A DNA stretch of 64,000 bases from Cytophagales bacterium (lineage in GTDB: Bacteria > Bacteroidota > Bacteroidia > Cytophagales > Spirosomataceae), in assembly GCA_013298125.1 (NCBI GenBank), contig JAAFJP010000001.1, positions 1-64,000 of the forward strand, given 5' to 3'. The position numbers and the translations under genes were made by a program. The notes under the pieces were generated by a model. The model searched no databases and was not told where the DNA came from. It saw nothing but the letters and a program-made list of their open reading frames with translations. Positions 33,121-41,608 of the stretch are shown here, piece by piece. Numbering within the stretch: position 1 is the first letter of the stretch; the number at the start of each line of letters is the position of its first letter.

Positions 33121-33552
33121 CTAAACAATCTTCGCTGCCTGACGAGCCAATAAAACCCAATTGCCTTTGACCTTTGTGAAGATTAATAAAACGTATAGTC
33201 TGGCTGTACTCGCAACGCCTTTATTGGCGGTTTCTCCAAATAATTTATGACGAACGATGGCATTTTTACCCACAATTTTCACCGTCTGGTCAGTTAAATC
33301 CATTGTTTTAAAATCTGCATTTCCAGAGACGAGTGATTCAATGAGCATCGCTTTCGTTTCGATTGTCCCGCTCGAATGCCCATAACTCAAATCTTCATGA
33401 AGGATTTTTTCGAGAGCATTTTTATCAGCATCAATCATGGCTTGACGGAGCGTTGCGACGGATTCTGTCACCTTTATTTCCTCGGCTGTTTGTGCCTTGA
33501 TGAAGGTGATATTTAAGAAGAATAATGCGAAGATTAAGATTAGTTTTTTCAT
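33121..33552 (-). CDS. Secreted NTF2-like (DUF4440-type) protein
   Basis: A 143-residue exported protein with a clear signal peptide (KKLILIFALFFLNITFIKAQ). The mature part has the NTF2-like cone fold pattern: helix VATLRQAMIDADKNALEKIL, then LHEDLSYGHSSGTIETKAML and strands VKIVGKNAIVRHKLFGE, RLYVLLIFTKVKGNWVLLARQ. DUF4440 proteins of this type bind small ligands in a pocket; some are enzymes. No catalytic residues can be assigned. It is a single gene; the stop lies 16 bases from the convergent small winged-helix gene. Confidence 0.85.
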   Translation of the reverse strand: MKKLILIFALFFLNITFIKAQTAEEIKVTESVATLRQAMIDADKNALEKILHEDLSYGHSSGTIETKAMLIESLVSGNADFKTMDLTDQTVKIVGKNAIVRHKLFGETANKGVASTARLYVLLIFTKVKGNWVLLARQAAKIV

Positions 33553-34018
33553 TTGTTAAGAACCCAGATTTTGCCAAATCACGCAGTGAAAGTCATCTTT
33601 GGGCGGTAAATTATTAGTAATATTTTTTGTAACTAAGACTGAATTGAGGGCTTGATAGTCCATTTAATAATTTTTTCCCAATTTATAAAAAAGTAAGTGG
33701 GGATAATTAAAGGTTAATTTGCTTACTTACAGAAAAGTTACGGACAATCATTTTCTACTGTAATAAATAACGAATTCTCTATTTTGAATTAACTGTAAAT
33801 CTACATACAAAATATAGGTATCTACAACACAAGATAGGTTTTTAGTAAATTTTATGAATATTTTTATAGTTGTTGTTCAACTACGATTTGTGCATGATTA
33901 CGGAAACTTTCTGTGAAACCGAAGGATTCCGTAAAGAACGAAATGAGAATCCCCTGTAAATCATATAAGAATCTGTTAAATACCAATAAAAACTAACTCC
34001 CATAATAATAAGCTAACA
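33553..34018. other. Intergenic region before the large exoprotein gene
   Basis: About 465 AT-rich bases between divergent genes. No open frame resembling a protein and no strong hairpin was found. A region near 33880-33900 (tacgatttgtgc) is one base off the -7 consensus. It probably holds the promoters for both neighbours but none can be fixed. Confidence 0.4.
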
Positions 34019-37000
34019 ATGAAAAGTAAACTAAACACACTAAGTCAGAGAAACAAACTGTTTATTCTAATCTGCTATTTTTCTTTTTTTCTTACCCAGA
34101 TAACTTTTGGACAAACTCCACAAAATTGGTTAACTGTTGGTGAAAAAAGCACGAACTTTTATACCATCAAAAAAGCCTTTATGGCTGAGAATGCTACGAA
34201 ATTAGCCACATTTCAGAACATCAAAGCTGATACACTACAAGATGAAGGAGGAGGAGAAGAAGATGAAGAAAGTAGAGAGTTTATCAAATTCTCCCGTTGG
34301 GCGGATTGGTACGAGCCAAGAGTCTGGGAAAGTGATGGTGATTTATCAATTATTGCTCAAAAAGAATTTGAAGCACGAAAGGCTTTATTTGACAGTCCCA
34401 ATAGTCCTAATAGTCCTGGACTAATTAATGCTTCATGGTCATTATTGGGTCCAATCAATCAAACAAATAATATGTCTGGTAACGGAAGGGTGAATAATAT
34501 CCGTATTGACCCTACTAATGCCAATATTTTATACGCCTGTACGCCCGCTTCTCAATTATTCAAGTCAGTTAATGGCGGTACTTCGTGGACATCTATTTCC
34601 AACGGTATTTTGGCAACGGGTGTAACGGATGTTGCTATTGACCCAACTGCAACCAATACACTTTATGCCGTTACGGGTGACGGTGACCAAGCAATTTATC
34701 ATCCATATTCAGCGGGCGTTTATAAATCAACGAATGGAGGTACTACTTGGAGTACAACGGGGTTGAGTTATTCACAAGGTAATGGAATTGGTCTTACAAG
34801 CATTATCATCAATCCTGCAAACCCAAATATCATCCTCGTGGGTGGTACAAATGGTATTTATCGCTCAACCAACGGAGGAACATCTTTTACCCGAACTTCC
34901 ACACAATCTACCCGTGATTTAGTTTATAGACCTGGCTACCCAGATATTGTATATGCGGGGTCAAAATCAGGAGGTGTATTTTTGGTGTCTATTGATGGTG
35001 GTGCTACTTGGACGCAAATCACGTCAGGATTGCCAGCTTCAGGCACTGCAGTCCGATATGCCATTGATGTTTCCCCTGCCGATCCAAATTATATCTATTT
35101 AATGGCAACGAATAGTAGTAATAATTTGCTTGGATTTTATCGTTCCACTGATGGAGGTGTAAACTTTACTTCTATGTCCACTACGCCCAATATTGCAGGT
35201 GGACAAGGATGGTATAACTTGGCAGTAGCAGCTGACCCACTCAATGCAAATACTGTATATGCTGCGGGAGTCGATATTTTTAAATCAACTGATGGAGGGG
35301 TAAATTGGACCAACTTAACGAACGTTTACTCAGGTGCTGCTGCCAATACGCATCCTGATGTACATGACTTGACTTTTGCAGGAACGACAACGCTGTATAT
35401 AACTAATGATGGCGGTGTCTATAAAACTACCAATGGAGGAACATCTTGGTCAAACATATCTACCAACCTTTCTATTGCACAACCCTATGGTATAGGTCTT
35501 TCTGCTACTAATGCCAACCTTATCATTAGCGGACATCAGGACAATGGAACAAATCTTACCTCAGATTTAGTGAATTGGAAACAGGTAGCTGGAGGCGATG
35601 GTATGATTGGCTTTATTGATAGAACTAATAATAATATTATGTATTCCTCATCTCAGAATGGTGGATTACGTCGTTCAACCAATGGTGGAACGTCATTTTC
35701 TTCTTTCACTACTGGTTTTGCAGGGGGATATTGGGTAACGCCTTATATTCAAGACCCTGTTACAGCAAATATTGTTTATGCGGGTGGAACGTATGTCTAT
35801 AAATCAGTTGCTGGGGCGGCTTGGACGGCGATAAGCCCTTCTTTTACAAGTGTTCGTTGGATAGATATAGCCCGAACTAACAATCAAATTATTTATGCGA
35901 CCAACTCCACTTCACTGTACAAAACCATTGATGGTGGTACAAATTGGACAACCTTAACTTTGGCAACAGGCGGGATGCTTCACGTTCATATTGATGTCAA
36001 TGACCCAAATATTGTATATGTTTCAAAGGCTTCTTATTCTGGCAATAACCTTTATCGCTCAACCGACGCAGGAGCTACATGGACTTTGTGGGCTACGGGT
36101 TTGCCGAGTTTACCCGTCAATACCCTCGTAACAGAAATTGGAAGACCTGGCGAAGTATATTGCGGAACAGACATAGGAGTTTATTATCGGAACAGTTCCT
36201 CTACTTCGTGGACGGCTTTTTCAACGGGTTTACCCTCAGTACCTGTTCGTGATTTAGAGATTTTTTATCCAACTGGCAAATTAAGAGCTGCTACGTTTGG
36301 AAGAGGAATTTGGGAAAGTCCCTTGAGTGTACCTACTTGTAATTTATATTCTACCAATACTATCTATGTAAACGCCTTAGCAACAGGAGCTAATAATGGT
36401 ATCAGTTGGGCGGATGCTTTTGTTGATTTACAATCCGCCTTGAGTGATGCCCGCAACTGTACAAACGTCACCCAAATATGGGTAGCTGCTGGTACATATA
36501 AGCCTACCACAACTACGGATAGAAACCTTAATTTTTCGATGATAAATGGCATTGCTATTTACGGAGGCTTTCCAAATACAGGTAATCCAACTTTTGCTCA
36601 ACGCAACCTTGTTACTAATAAAACTATTCTCAGTGGTGACATAGGCACAATAGGTGCAAAATCTGATAATAGCTATCACGTAATTAGTAATCTTGCTGGA
36701 ATTAACAATACTGCCATTTTAGATGGATTTATTATTGAATATGGAAATGCCGATGGTAGTGTAGCTAATACTAATATTGGTGGAGGAATGTTCAATAATT
36801 CAGGAACTTCCCCAAGCCTGTGCAGTCCTAAAATTGATAACTGTATTTTTGTTAATAATTCAGCCTCAACAAATGGCGGAGCGGTTTTCAATAATGCCGT
36901 AGGAGGAAATAGTAACCCAATATTCACGAATTGTATATTTCAAAAAAATAATGCTGCGAATGGAGGGGCTGTTTATAGTGACGGAAGAACGAGTGGAACT

Positions 37001-38104
37001 TCAAGCTCCGTTTTTGTTAATTGTAGTTTTGAGAATAATAGTGGTACTACCAACGGCAGCGTTTTGTATAATTTATGTACATCGGGAACTTGCCTTCCAG
37101 ATTTCAAGAATTGTATTTTTTGGAACAACTCAGGAGCTAAAACTTTCTTCAATAGTACCGCAACCATTACGGCAAGTCATAGCTTCTTTGAACCAACCGT
37201 TACCAATTATACCAACGTTACGGGCAACACCATAAACGCTACTTCCCCCTTCGTAACTACAATTTCTGATTTACATTTAAACCCTTGCACCCCTGTAATC
37301 AATGCAGGGAGCAATGCCGCAAATAGTTCAACCAAGGACTTAGACGGTAACTTGCGAAAATTTGGTGTGATTGATATGGGAGCGTATGAGTATCAAAACA
37401 CACAAGTTACCTTACCAAGCGGAACCAATAATTTAAGTATTTGTAATAATACAACTGCTGCATTTACAGCAACTTGCACAACAGGATTAATTAAATGGTA
37501 CAATGCCACTGGAACGTCCTTACAGTTTACAGGGTCACCTTTTAATGTACCAAATCTTACCGTGAATAAAGCCTATAAGGTTCGTTGTGATGATGGAACT
37601 TGTACGAGTAATTTTGTGGATGTTAGCGTTTCGGTAAATCCAATTCCACTAATACCAAACGTTGTGCAAAATGATACCATCATTGCCGTAGGAGAGAATT
37701 TAACCCTCACAGCTTTGGGCTGTTTAAGTGGCGGAGGGAATTATGTGCAATGGTATAATGCGGGCAATAACTCACTTGTTACGATGCCAATTTTCCCAAA
37801 TCTTACAGCAAGTTATTATGCCAAATGTATTGAGACAACAAACAGCGTAGCTTGTGGAGGAACAAAATCTGGAAACGTAGAAGTAAGTATTGCGGACATC
37901 GTTAGTATCATCACAGGAAATTGGGAAAATAGTAGTATCTGGAATTTAGGAAGAGTCCCCTTTGCGACTGATTTTGTAATTATAGGAAATAATCATACTG
38001 TAACCGTTACAACCAATGGGGCTGTTGCCAAGAAAGTTTTGTACAGAAATAATGCAAAAATTAGTTTGGATAATAATACCGTTAAGTTGAAGATAGGGAA
38101 TTGA
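34019..38104 (+). CDS. Giant secreted protein: Asp-box (VPS10/BNR) propeller, parallel beta-helix, Ig-like domains
   Basis: A 1361-residue exported protein. The start has a signal region ending near TFGQ (residue ~33). Residues ~150-780 contain about ten Asp-box repeats (S-x-N/D-G-G-x-x-W, e.g. STNGGTTWS, STDGGVNWT, TIDGGTNWT), as in VPS10/sialidase-like propellers. Residues ~785-1130 form a right-handed beta-helix with an outer-membrane-repeat flavour (GGGMFNNSG, GGAVFNNA, GGAVYSDG). Two Ig-like domains follow (WYNATGTS, WYNAGNNS). The last ~60 residues are a GNWENSSIWNLGRVP module instead of a type A T9SS tail. Probably a surface adhesin or glycan-binding protein. No nuclease or glycosidase motif identified. 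Confidence 0.85.
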   Translation: MKSKLNTLSQRNKLFILICYFSFFLTQITFGQTPQNWLTVGEKSTNFYTIKKAFMAENATKLATFQNIKADTLQDEGGGEEDEESREFIKFSRWADWYEPRVWESDGDLSIIAQKEFEARKALFDSPNSPNSPGLINASWSLLGPINQTNNMSGNGRVNNIRIDPTNANILYACTPASQLFKSVNGGTSWTSISNGILATGVTDVAIDPTATNTLYAVTGDGDQAIYHPYSAGVYKSTNGGTTWSTTGLSYSQGNGIGLTSIIINPANPNIILVGGTNGIYRSTNGGTSFTRTSTQSTRDLVYRPGYPDIVYAGSKSGGVFLVSIDGGATWTQITSGLPASGTAVRYAIDVSPADPNYIYLMATNSSNNLLGFYRSTDGGVNFTSMSTTPNIAGGQGWYNLAVAADPLNANTVYAAGVDIFKSTDGGVNWTNLTNVYSGAAANTHPDVHDLTFAGTTTLYITNDGGVYKTTNGGTSWSNISTNLSIAQPYGIGLSATNANLIISGHQDNGTNLTSDLVNWKQVAGGDGMIGFIDRTNNNIMYSSSQNGGLRRSTNGGTSFSSFTTGFAGGYWVTPYIQDPVTANIVYAGGTYVYKSVAGAAWTAISPSFTSVRWIDIARTNNQIIYATNSTSLYKTIDGGTNWTTLTLATGGMLHVHIDVNDPNIVYVSKASYSGNNLYRSTDAGATWTLWATGLPSLPVNTLVTEIGRPGEVYCGTDIGVYYRNSSSTSWTAFSTGLPSVPVRDLEIFYPTGKLRAATFGRGIWESPLSVPTCNLYSTNTIYVNALATGANNGISWADAFVDLQSALSDARNCTNVTQIWVAAGTYKPTTTTDRNLNFSMINGIAIYGGFPNTGNPTFAQRNLVTNKTILSGDIGTIGAKSDNSYHVISNLAGINNTAILDGFIIEYGNADGSVANTNIGGGMFNNSGTSPSLCSPKIDNCIFVNNSASTNGGAVFNNAVGGNSNPIFTNCIFQKNNAANGGAVYSDGRTSGTSSSVFVNCSFENNSGTTNGSVLYNLCTSGTCLPDFKNCIFWNNSGAKTFFNSTATITASHSFFEPTVTNYTNVTGNTINATSPFVTTISDLHLNPCTPVINAGSNAANSSTKDLDGNLRKFGVIDMGAYEYQNTQVTLPSGTNNLSICNNTTAAFTATCTTGLIKWYNATGTSLQFTGSPFNVPNLTVNKAYKVRCDDGTCTSNFVDVSVSVNPIPLIPNVVQNDTIIAVGENLTLTALGCLSGGGNYVQWYNAGNNSLVTMPIFPNLTASYYAKCIETTNSVACGGTKSGNVEVSIADIVSIITGNWENSSIWNLGRVPFATDFVIIGNNHTVTVTTNGAVAKKVLYRNNAKISLDNNTVKLKIGN

Positions 38105-38187
38105 GAAGTGAGTAAATTACTGACTCAAAATCCTAAATTGATATAAAACAGGTTTTAACTGGATTGATTTCTGAGTTAAAATCCCTT

Positions 38188-38220
38188 CGGGATTAAATGT
38201 GAGTTTTTATTTTTAAAACT
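38188..38220 (+). terminator. Weak terminator-like hairpin
   Basis: aatcccttcgggatt (38190-38204) is a small GC hairpin with a short loop, followed by a T-rich tract (gagtttttattttt). It lies about 90 bases past the exoprotein stop, in the gap between convergent genes. Confidence 0.45.
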
Positions 38221-38247
38221 GCAATTATTTTTATGAATTAAACGCAT

Positions 38248-39495
38248 TCAATCATACTTCATCTTAAACCGACTCAAATCCGCTTTATTTTTCTTCGGAC
38301 GAGTCAATTCATACTCATAAATTAATTTCCCCAAATTCTTCATAAACGGATAACCGACGGTATCATAATCGTATTTGTCATCATTAAAAATACCGTCATT
38401 ATTACAGAGCAAAACCGTTGTTAGCATAAATTCTACGCCCTTTTCAAAGTCCACGACGTAGGCGTTGTCTAACAAAAAACCGTAGGCATCGCCCACTTTA
38501 TTGAAGATTCTCATGTTGGGATTCACTACGTCATTTTTGCCACTGCCATACATCAAAAACTTGCAATAAGTTGGATAAAATTCCACAGGGTCGTACTTCG
38601 GAAACTTACTTTCCGTAGGCATTTGCGACATATATTTGTACATAAACTTATAGTCGTCCTGTGTCAGATTAAAGCGTTTTTTAGCTTCCACAGATTCAGG
38701 GAAAAGGACAGCTTTCAAAACGGCTTGTTGATCGAGCAAAGGGTAAAAATTTCTATCCGTAAATTCATAAGGATTGTTTACTAACGAATCACCTTTCATG
38801 TAACCTTTACCAATAAAAACAGGGTTAGCTGAATTATAATTTTTCTCAGAAATAACCATTGGCTGTTGATAGACGATTTCATTTCCTTGCATGAATTTTA
38901 TAGGGTTCGTTCTGCGGTTTTGCTCCTTGTTCATACCCACTTGCAAACGATGATGAATGCGAGTATTTTCGTAGCCTTTTTGGTGTAGGGTTGCGTTAAA
39001 AGCCTCTTGTCCAATAAATTCATACAAGCGATTAAAAGCATCATTATCCGAAACCATCAATATTTTTTTGATATAATGAGCCACCGAAGGCAAGCCATTT
39101 TCAGCCGTAGAATCTTTGGTTACGGGCGTATGCTTCTGGAACTCCGCCCCAGTAAGCATAGGAGTCTCTTTTGTTAAACCTTTGATATTGAGATTATTAA
39201 TTTTCTCCAAAGCTAAAATACTCGCTGGGAATTTAACCGTACTGGCAGGATAAAAGTATTCTGAATTATTAATCCGATAGCCAAAAGTCGTAAACTTAGG
39301 GCGGTTCTTTTTATCTCTATCAATCTGAGTGTAAAGAATTTGCAGACGATATTTTTCAGAATTATCCATTAATTCTTTAAACTGTTCGGGCTTAGTAGCC
39401 ATGAGTTTTGGCAAGAAATCTATGTTGATTTTTTGAGCGTTTGAAACGATAGTATTCATCGTAAAAATGAGAAGAATAAAATAGTATTTTTTCAT
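38248..39495 (-). CDS. Class A beta-lactamase-like serine hydrolase, long form
   Basis: A 415-residue exported protein. The ATG at 39493-39495 gives a proper signal peptide (MKKYYFILLIFTMNTIVSNAQ). A longer frame starting at 39567 would add 24 residues encoded by a palindrome and is rejected. The fold shows S85-T-V-K88, S149-D150-N151 (MVSDNDAFN) and a K-V-G triad (FNKVGDAYGF). About 110 residues longer than the homologous enzyme at 20227-21132, mainly in the centre. No ExxLN omega-loop motif. It is the last gene of a minus-strand cluster with an aminotransferase, a DUF4846 protein and a dipeptide epimerase, so a role in wall-peptide or peptide turnover is likelier than antibiotic resistance. 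Confidence 0.85.
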   Translation of the reverse strand: MKKYYFILLIFTMNTIVSNAQKINIDFLPKLMATKPEQFKELMDNSEKYRLQILYTQIDRDKKNRPKFTTFGYRINNSEYFYPASTVKFPASILALEKINNLNIKGLTKETPMLTGAEFQKHTPVTKDSTAENGLPSVAHYIKKILMVSDNDAFNRLYEFIGQEAFNATLHQKGYENTRIHHRLQVGMNKEQNRRTNPIKFMQGNEIVYQQPMVISEKNYNSANPVFIGKGYMKGDSLVNNPYEFTDRNFYPLLDQQAVLKAVLFPESVEAKKRFNLTQDDYKFMYKYMSQMPTESKFPKYDPVEFYPTYCKFLMYGSGKNDVVNPNMRIFNKVGDAYGFLLDNAYVVDFEKGVEFMLTTVLLCNNDGIFNDDKYDYDTVGYPFMKNLGKLIYEYELTRPKKNKADLSRFKMKYD

Positions 39496-39501
39496 GTTTT
39501 T

Positions 39502-39581
39502 TACTGTAGCTCGAAATGGCATTTCGAGTATTGTCGAATAGTTAAATTTGGATTCTCGAAATACCATTTCGAGCTACAGTA
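39502..39581. repeat. ctgtagctcgaa palindrome, copy 2
   Basis: tactgtagctcgaaatggca plus tttcgag (39502-39528) pairs with ctcgaaataccatttcgagc plus tacagta (39555-39581). Outer arms are identical to copy 1 (15001-15070), while stem bases differ in a largely compensated way (gtggtac / gtaccac versus atggcat / ataccat). The right arm encodes the C-terminus of the aminotransferase, and its loop holds the stop codon. Confidence 0.92.
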
Positions 39582-40669
39582 TTTACTAAATTCGCCAATT
39601 TTCCTAAATCACCTTTATAATGCAAAGCACTGATAACCAATCGAGTAACGGGCAAATCAGTTGCAGTAGGATAAGGAAAACAGGCGGTCATAATACCGTT
39701 TTCTTTCAAATATTCATGGATTCCTTCCTGATTTGTACAGTAGGCAGGATAATTTGGAATTGAATCTAAAAAAGAGTTTTGAGAAATTAAGGAGTTAAAA
39801 TACGTAATATTTTCAGATAATTTTTGGTGTTGTTCTTTAAAATAATCCAACGAATGCACAAAGGCATCCAACAAAGAAGGCATCATGGGTGATGCACCCG
39901 CAAACATGGGCGACTGTTTAATCTCAGAAATTATATTTGATTCAGCAAAAATCACTCCGCCCGTCATACCCATTGCCTTATTGAGTGAAGCCGTAACAAT
40001 CACTTTTAAATTATTATGTTTTGGTTGAGCCGTAAATATTTTTGCATTCTTGCGTAAGCGAATTTTTACACGGTCATTTATCAGATTCTCCCAAACGCCT
40101 AAACTATGCGATGCATCTATCAAAATAGTAATATTTTTATCTGTCGGCAAATTAGTAACCCATTGAAAATCAAATGTTTCCACATAAGGAGAGCCTACTG
40201 AATCAGAGCAAATAACAATATTCTGAGCCTTAGATTTTCTAACTTTTGAGGTAATATTTGAAGCCCATTCAGTATAACTCAATCCTTTTTCCCAATCTTC
40301 CAAAACCAAATTAGGAGCATTCCAGAGGGCAGGATGCGTTTTGGGTGCATAAAAAAATTGCGTATCAGGTTTTTGAAGATAATTTATCGCTAATTGCCCC
40401 GCCCACATACCCGAAGAGGTTGTCAAAGCGGCTGGCATTTTAGAAAATTTGGCGAGCTCAATCTCACCTTTTTCATAAATATCTAAACGAATCGTATTGT
40501 TACGAGAACTTCCCCATGACATTCCGTATTTCGATAAGGATTTGACGAAATTCTCTCTAAAACCTTGGTGATGAGGCATTCCTAAATATGATGTACCACT
40601 AAACCAAAGGTATTCTTGTTGGTCTGTGGTGATAATTCTACTGGGAAGTTGATTGGTTATGTAGTTCAT
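39542..40669 (-). CDS. AONS-like PLP-dependent aminotransferase/acyltransferase-fold protein
   Basis: A 375-residue fold type I PLP enzyme. Start at ATG 40667-40669 (MNYITNQLPSRIITTDQQ), since nine upstream in-frame residues are repeat-derived. Motifs of the AONS/KBL/SPT-like subfamily: FSGTSYLGMPHHQGF, YGMSWGSSRNN, TSSGMWAGQLAI, D185-A-S-H188 and PLP lysine K231 in VTASLNKAMGMTGGVIF. The final 13 residues (NTVARNGISRIQI) are encoded by the palindrome at 39502-39581, so the native C-terminus has been replaced. Reaction unknown. Its place between the serine hydrolase and the DUF4846/epimerase genes suggests work on amino acids released from peptides. Confidence 0.85.
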   Translation of the reverse strand: MNYITNQLPSRIITTDQQEYLWFSGTSYLGMPHHQGFRENFVKSLSKYGMSWGSSRNNTIRLDIYEKGEIELAKFSKMPAALTTSSGMWAGQLAINYLQKPDTQFFYAPKTHPALWNAPNLVLEDWEKGLSYTEWASNITSKVRKSKAQNIVICSDSVGSPYVETFDFQWVTNLPTDKNITILIDASHSLGVWENLINDRVKIRLRKNAKIFTAQPKHNNLKVIVTASLNKAMGMTGGVIFAESNIISEIKQSPMFAGASPMMPSLLDAFVHSLDYFKEQHQKLSENITYFNSLISQNSFLDSIPNYPAYCTNQEGIHEYLKENGIMTACFPYPTATDLPVTRLVISALHYKGDLGKLANLVNTVARNGISRIQI

Positions 40670-40674
40670 ATAAA

Positions 40675-40747
40675 TTTGGCTTTCGGCTATCAGCAATCGG
40701 CTTTCACGGTAGCAAATTGCTGAAAGCCGATTGCCGAGAGCCGAAAG
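40675..40747. repeat. ggctttcggctatcagcaat palindrome, copy 2
   Basis: ggctttcggctatcagcaat (from 40678) with cggctttca pairs with tgaaagccgattgccgagag ccgaaag. It shares an exact 20-base word with copy 1 (24721-24817). It lies just upstream of the aminotransferase start and downstream of the DUF4846 gene. Confidence 0.88.
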
Positions 40748-40757
40748 AAAAAAAAAA

Positions 40758-41555
40758 TTAAAATCTATGCAAAGCTGTCAGCGGAAACGTCCACTCGGGC
40801 GTGTTGAGTTGGTTACCTAATTCTTCTAATCTATACCATGCTCCGCCAATAGGATTTCGGACGATGTGAATATCTTGGGCGGGCATATAACTTTGAGCTA
40901 ATAGAAATGCTTTGTCCTTCGTTTTGGGGTTTTCAGCTACGTCCATCACAATCATAGCGTGTCCGTAAGACTTTGGATTTGAGACAATAAAGACATCTCC
41001 CACTTGCAAATCATTGAGGTTTTTTACCGTTTTCATTTCTTTTTCCAAGGTGAAAGTATTGGCATAATTAAACACCATATCACAATATTTCCTAAATCCT
41101 TCACGACTGTTATCCACGCCTTTCGACTTCGTAAAACCCTGATTAGTAATACGATAGCCGTTTTTGTATTTATCGTAAGTCATGGCTACCCCACCAAAAG
41201 TTTTGTATGAAATCTCAGAAAATTGTTTTCTCGAATACAAATATTCACTCCGCAAACGCATTACGGCATCAGCACATTGTTGGAGGTCTTTTGTACCTCG
41301 GTCAATGTCCAAAACTGCCACCTGTTGCGAATTGGTTTTTTCTTGTCCATTGTAAAAATAGACTTTCGCTTTATCTTCTTTCAAAGCAAAACCACGCAAA
41401 TAAGCTCCAAAAGAATCTTTGGTAACTGCCACCCTTTGATAACCGTTCGGGAGATTAAAACGTGTTTCAACGGTTTTGCCTTGTGGGTTAATTTGTTGAT
41501 TGTTAGGGGCTTGTGATACTAAAAAAGCAAGAAAAAAAGAGATTAATTGATACAT
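40758..41555 (-). CDS. DUF4846-family exported protein
   Basis: A 265-residue protein of the DUF4846 family. The chosen start MYQLISFFLAFLVSQA gives a signal peptide; an in-frame ATG 11 codons upstream is possible but lengthens it with polar residues. Family segments are clear: RFNLPNGYQRVAVTKDSFGA YLRG, VAVLDIDRGTKDLQQCADAV, MRLRSEYLY, REGFRKYCDMVFNYANTFTLEKE, GDVFIVSNPKSYGHAMIVMDVA, FLLAQSYMPAQDIHI and the closing TPEWTFPLTALHRF. The C-terminal GHAMIVMDVA plus Q-x-Y pattern recalls amidase/NlpC-like folds, but no catalytic Cys is obvious. Clustered with the dipeptide epimerase, 53 bases downstream of it. Confidence 0.85.
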   Translation of the reverse strand: MYQLISFFLAFLVSQAPNNQQINPQGKTVETRFNLPNGYQRVAVTKDSFGAYLRGFALKEDKAKVYFYNGQEKTNSQQVAVLDIDRGTKDLQQCADAVMRLRSEYLYSRKQFSEISYKTFGGVAMTYDKYKNGYRITNQGFTKSKGVDNSREGFRKYCDMVFNYANTFTLEKEMKTVKNLNDLQVGDVFIVSNPKSYGHAMIVMDVAENPKTKDKAFLLAQSYMPAQDIHIVRNPIGGAWYRLEELGNQLNTPEWTFPLTALHRF

Positions 41556-41608
41556 TTTATTTTCTAATTTTAAGTCATTTGTTCTCAAAAACTATCATCT
41601 ATTCTTTA

